This document shows positions 61,932-64,000 of a stretch of DNA of 64,000 nt, piece after piece. How positions within the stretch are numbered: the stretch's first letter is position 1; each line of letters begins with the position of its first letter. The notes beneath the pieces were generated by a model that ran no database searches, was not told the origin of the DNA, and was given only the letters and a program-made list of their open reading frames with translations. The position numbers were made by a program, and so were the translations under genes. Source of the stretch: Pedobacter ginsengisoli (GTDB taxonomy: Bacteria > Bacteroidota > Bacteroidia > Sphingobacteriales > Sphingobacteriaceae); contig NZ_JASSYX010000002.1 in the NCBI RefSeq assembly GCF_030244015.1, positions 1 to 64,000 of the forward strand. Reading direction: 5' to 3'.

Positions 61932-64000
61932 ATGGAAATTGGAGAACGATCTTATAAAAGTACCTGCTGTTACTGCGGTGTCGGATGCGGAGTAATTGTC
62001 AATAAGGAGAAGAACGGTTCTGTAGTGATAAGCGGCGATGCAGATCATCCTGTAAATAAGGGCGCGCTGTGCAGCAAAGGTTTAAATCTTCAATACACTG
62101 TAAACGATCAGAGCGATCGGTTGCTGTATCCGCAAATGCGGTACAATAAGAACATGCCGCTGCAAAAGGTAAGCTGGGATGCAGCCCTGGAACGCACTGC
62201 CGCTGTATTTAAAACATTTATAGACAAGTATGGCCCTGATTCGGTAGCTTTTTACGCTTCCGGTCAATGCCTCACTGAAGAATATTACGTCATCAATAAG
62301 CTCATCAAGGGCTTCATAGGCAGCAACAACATAGATACCAATTCAAGGTTGTGTATGAGCAGTGCGGTTGCTGCTTACAAAATGAGCCTTGGCGAAGACA
62401 GCGTGCCCATCTGCTATGACGATATCGAACTTGCAGACTGCTTCTATGTCACCGGTGCCAACCCAGCCTGGTGCCATCCCATTTTATGGCGCAGGGTAGA
62501 AGCCCACAAAGCTAAAAACCCGGATGTGAAGATCATCGTCGTCGACCCCCGTGTCACCGATACGTGTTCAAACGCCGATCTTCATTTGCAGATCAATCCC
62601 GGCACCGACATTACACTCAATCACGCCATTGGCAGACTGCTCATCGAAAGAGATAAAATCGATCATAAGTTTGTGGCCAATCATACTGAAGGTTTTGAGA
62701 AATACCGTACGCTCGTATTTGAGAAAAGTCTGAAAGAATCGGCAGAGATCTGCGGACTGGATCCATATGATATCATTACCGCGGCAGAATACATATCTGA
62801 TGCTAAGGGCTTCATCAGCATGTGGACCATGGGCCTAAACCAAAGCGTGGTCGGGGTGAACAAGAATCTAAGTCTGATCAATCTGAACCTCATCACTGGA
62901 CATATCGGAAAACCGGGATCCGGACCATTCTCCCTTACCGGGCAACCCAACGCAATGGGCGGCCGGGAAGTTGGCGGCCTGGCCAATTTGCTGCCGGCAC
63001 ACCGCAACCTTAATGACCCCCTGCACCGCAAGGAAGTTCAGGACTTTTGGAAAGGCAAAGAAATCTCGCCCAGACCGGGATTAACAGCTACTGAAATGTT
63101 TGAAGCCCTGAACGATGGCCGTCTTAAAGCCATATGGATCATTTGCACCAATCCGCTCACCAGTCTGCCCAATGCGCGTATTGCAGAAGATGGGCTCAAA
63201 AAAGCCAAATTTGTTGTAGTGCAGGAGATCAGTAACAAGCCAGAAACATTGAAATATGCAGACGTGATCCTTCCTGCGGCCGCATGGGCGGAAAAGGAAG
63301 GCACCATGACCAATTCAGAGCGGCGGATCAGTTATCTGCATAAAACAACAGAGGCACCAGGTGATGCACTTCCGGATTCGGAGATCATCTGCCGCTTCGC
63401 GGAAAAAATGGGCTACCCCGGCTTTGATTTCAGTTCCTCCGAGGAGATCTTTAAAGAGCATACCCGGCTGACGGCGAAAACAACACTGCGCATGGACGGA
63501 CTTGACTATGGCGTGATCAGGCGTAAGAATACCGTGCAATGGCCATACAGTAAACGTATGGATTCGGGGACCGCACGCTTGTTTACAGACAAAAAATTCC
63601 ATACTGAAAGCAAAAAGGCGATCATTCATGCCGTTCCGGATGATTTTAGCAGTGAAAAGGCCGGGCCTGATTTTCCATATGTGCTCACCACCGGAAGGAT
63701 CCGGGACCAATGGCACACCATGAGCAAGACGGGGAAGGTCAATAAGCTTAAAAAACACATTCCTCAGGCATTTTTAGAAATTCATCCTGACGACGCTGAT
63801 GAACTTGGCATTCAGGATTCCGATATTGTAGTGGTCAGATCTCTGCGCGGAGATGTGCGTGTAAAAGCAAAACTATCACCGGCGATTAAAAAAGGAGTGG
63901 TGTTTCTGCCCATGCATTGGGGCAAAATACTGGGCAGCGACCTGAACAGGACCAATAACCTGACCAGCACGCTGATCGACCCGATCTCTAAAGAACCTGA
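61932..64000 (+). CDS. assimilatory-type nitrate reductase, catalytic subunit (partial)
   Basis: The gene runs off the right edge; 689 codons are visible and open from the ATG at 61932. N-terminal [4Fe-4S] motif with cysteines at C12, C15, C19 and C47 (CCYCGVGCG, GALCSKG), then the bis-MGD molybdopterin oxidoreductase domain; the Mo-ligand cysteine is C141 in NSRLCMSSAVA. The C-terminal molybdopterin-dinucleotide-binding domain begins near VLTTGRIRDQWHTM. This matches NasA/NarB-type cytoplasmic nitrate reductases; no twin-arginine signal is present, which speaks against a periplasmic NapA. Follows narK and needs the cofactor made by the moaC-mog and moeA products. A formate dehydrogenase is the main alternative, disfavoured by the narK neighbour. 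Confidence 0.88.
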   Translation, partial: MEIGERSYKSTCCYCGVGCGVIVNKEKNGSVVISGDADHPVNKGALCSKGLNLQYTVNDQSDRLLYPQMRYNKNMPLQKVSWDAALERTAAVFKTFIDKYGPDSVAFYASGQCLTEEYYVINKLIKGFIGSNNIDTNSRLCMSSAVAAYKMSLGEDSVPICYDDIELADCFYVTGANPAWCHPILWRRVEAHKAKNPDVKIIVVDPRVTDTCSNADLHLQINPGTDITLNHAIGRLLIERDKIDHKFVANHTEGFEKYRTLVFEKSLKESAEICGLDPYDIITAAEYISDAKGFISMWTMGLNQSVVGVNKNLSLINLNLITGHIGKPGSGPFSLTGQPNAMGGREVGGLANLLPAHRNLNDPLHRKEVQDFWKGKEISPRPGLTATEMFEALNDGRLKAIWIICTNPLTSLPNARIAEDGLKKAKFVVVQEISNKPETLKYADVILPAAAWAEKEGTMTNSERRISYLHKTTEAPGDALPDSEIICRFAEKMGYPGFDFSSSEEIFKEHTRLTAKTTLRMDGLDYGVIRRKNTVQWPYSKRMDSGTARLFTDKKFHTESKKAIIHAVPDDFSSEKAGPDFPYVLTTGRIRDQWHTMSKTGKVNKLKKHIPQAFLEIHPDDADELGIQDSDIVVVRSLRGDVRVKAKLSPAIKKGVVFLPMHWGKILGSDLNRTNNLTSTLIDPISKEP

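Overview
The window reads as chromosomal DNA of a Bacteroidota bacterium, most likely a Sphingobacteriaceae member close to Pedobacter. This rests on gene content and signals, not on a database search. The pointers are a fused isobutyryl-CoA mutase (IcmF), a BshB1 bacillithiol deacetylase, DUF4783 and DUF4294 proteins, an HU-CCDC81/SPOR protein, a TonB receptor with an N-terminal carboxypeptidase-regulatory-like domain, and several promoters of the Bacteroidota form TTTG-N18-20-TAnnTTTG. Genes are dense, no rRNA, tRNA, CRISPR array, insertion sequence or phage gene was seen, and the right edge cuts a nitrate reductase gene.

Layout. 1-6.3 kb: acyl-ACP desaturase, IcmF and a PafA-like alkaline phosphatase. 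6.4-15.7 kb: a minus-strand run (TPR protein, plug-less beta-barrel, HU-CCDC81/SPOR membrane protein, ExbB, ExbD, TonB-like protein, FolC) that looks like a trans-envelope energised machine, loosely comparable to Tol-Pal. 15.8-21.4 kb: pyrB-pyrR, a GH20 hexosaminidase, ribosomal protein S1, then a 368-bp gap holding five tandem 11-bp repeats. 21.4-26.2 kb: iron-uptake set (PepSY membrane protein, TonB-dependent siderophore receptor) divergent from a LacI-type regulator, with two Fur-like operator candidates around the receptor promoter. 26.4-32.2 kb: tripartite RND efflux pump with a strong inverted repeat upstream. 32.3-37.6 kb: cmk, arfB-like rescue factor, LpxR-like lipid A deacylase, small outer-membrane protein, Lon. 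37.9-49.8 kb: housekeeping genes (gpmI, nadC, plsY, M48 protease, pabB, purA, fur-family regulator, RelA/SpoT) with small exported proteins. 49.8-53.7 kb: glutathione-peroxidase-like gene translationally overlapping bshB1, a glutaryl-CoA-type acyl-CoA dehydrogenase and a convergent, overlapping lysine 6-aminotransferase. 53.9-57.9 kb: FAD/Fe-S D-lactate-type dehydrogenase plus D-threonine-aldolase-like enzyme. 58.0-64.0 kb: molybdenum cofactor genes (MoaC-Mog fusion, moeA), a very AT-rich 479-bp gap, a NarK-type nitrate transporter and an assimilatory-type nitrate reductase.

How the genes work together: the right end forms a nitrate-assimilation unit in which cofactor genes precede the molybdoenzyme; the iron receptor region is arranged like an iron-repressed system; relA, a fur-family gene and purA follow one another on one strand, with an internal promoter before the fur-family gene. 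The least explained items are the 11-bp repeat array at 21293-21347 and the HU-CCDC81/SPOR operon at 7.7-15.7 kb.
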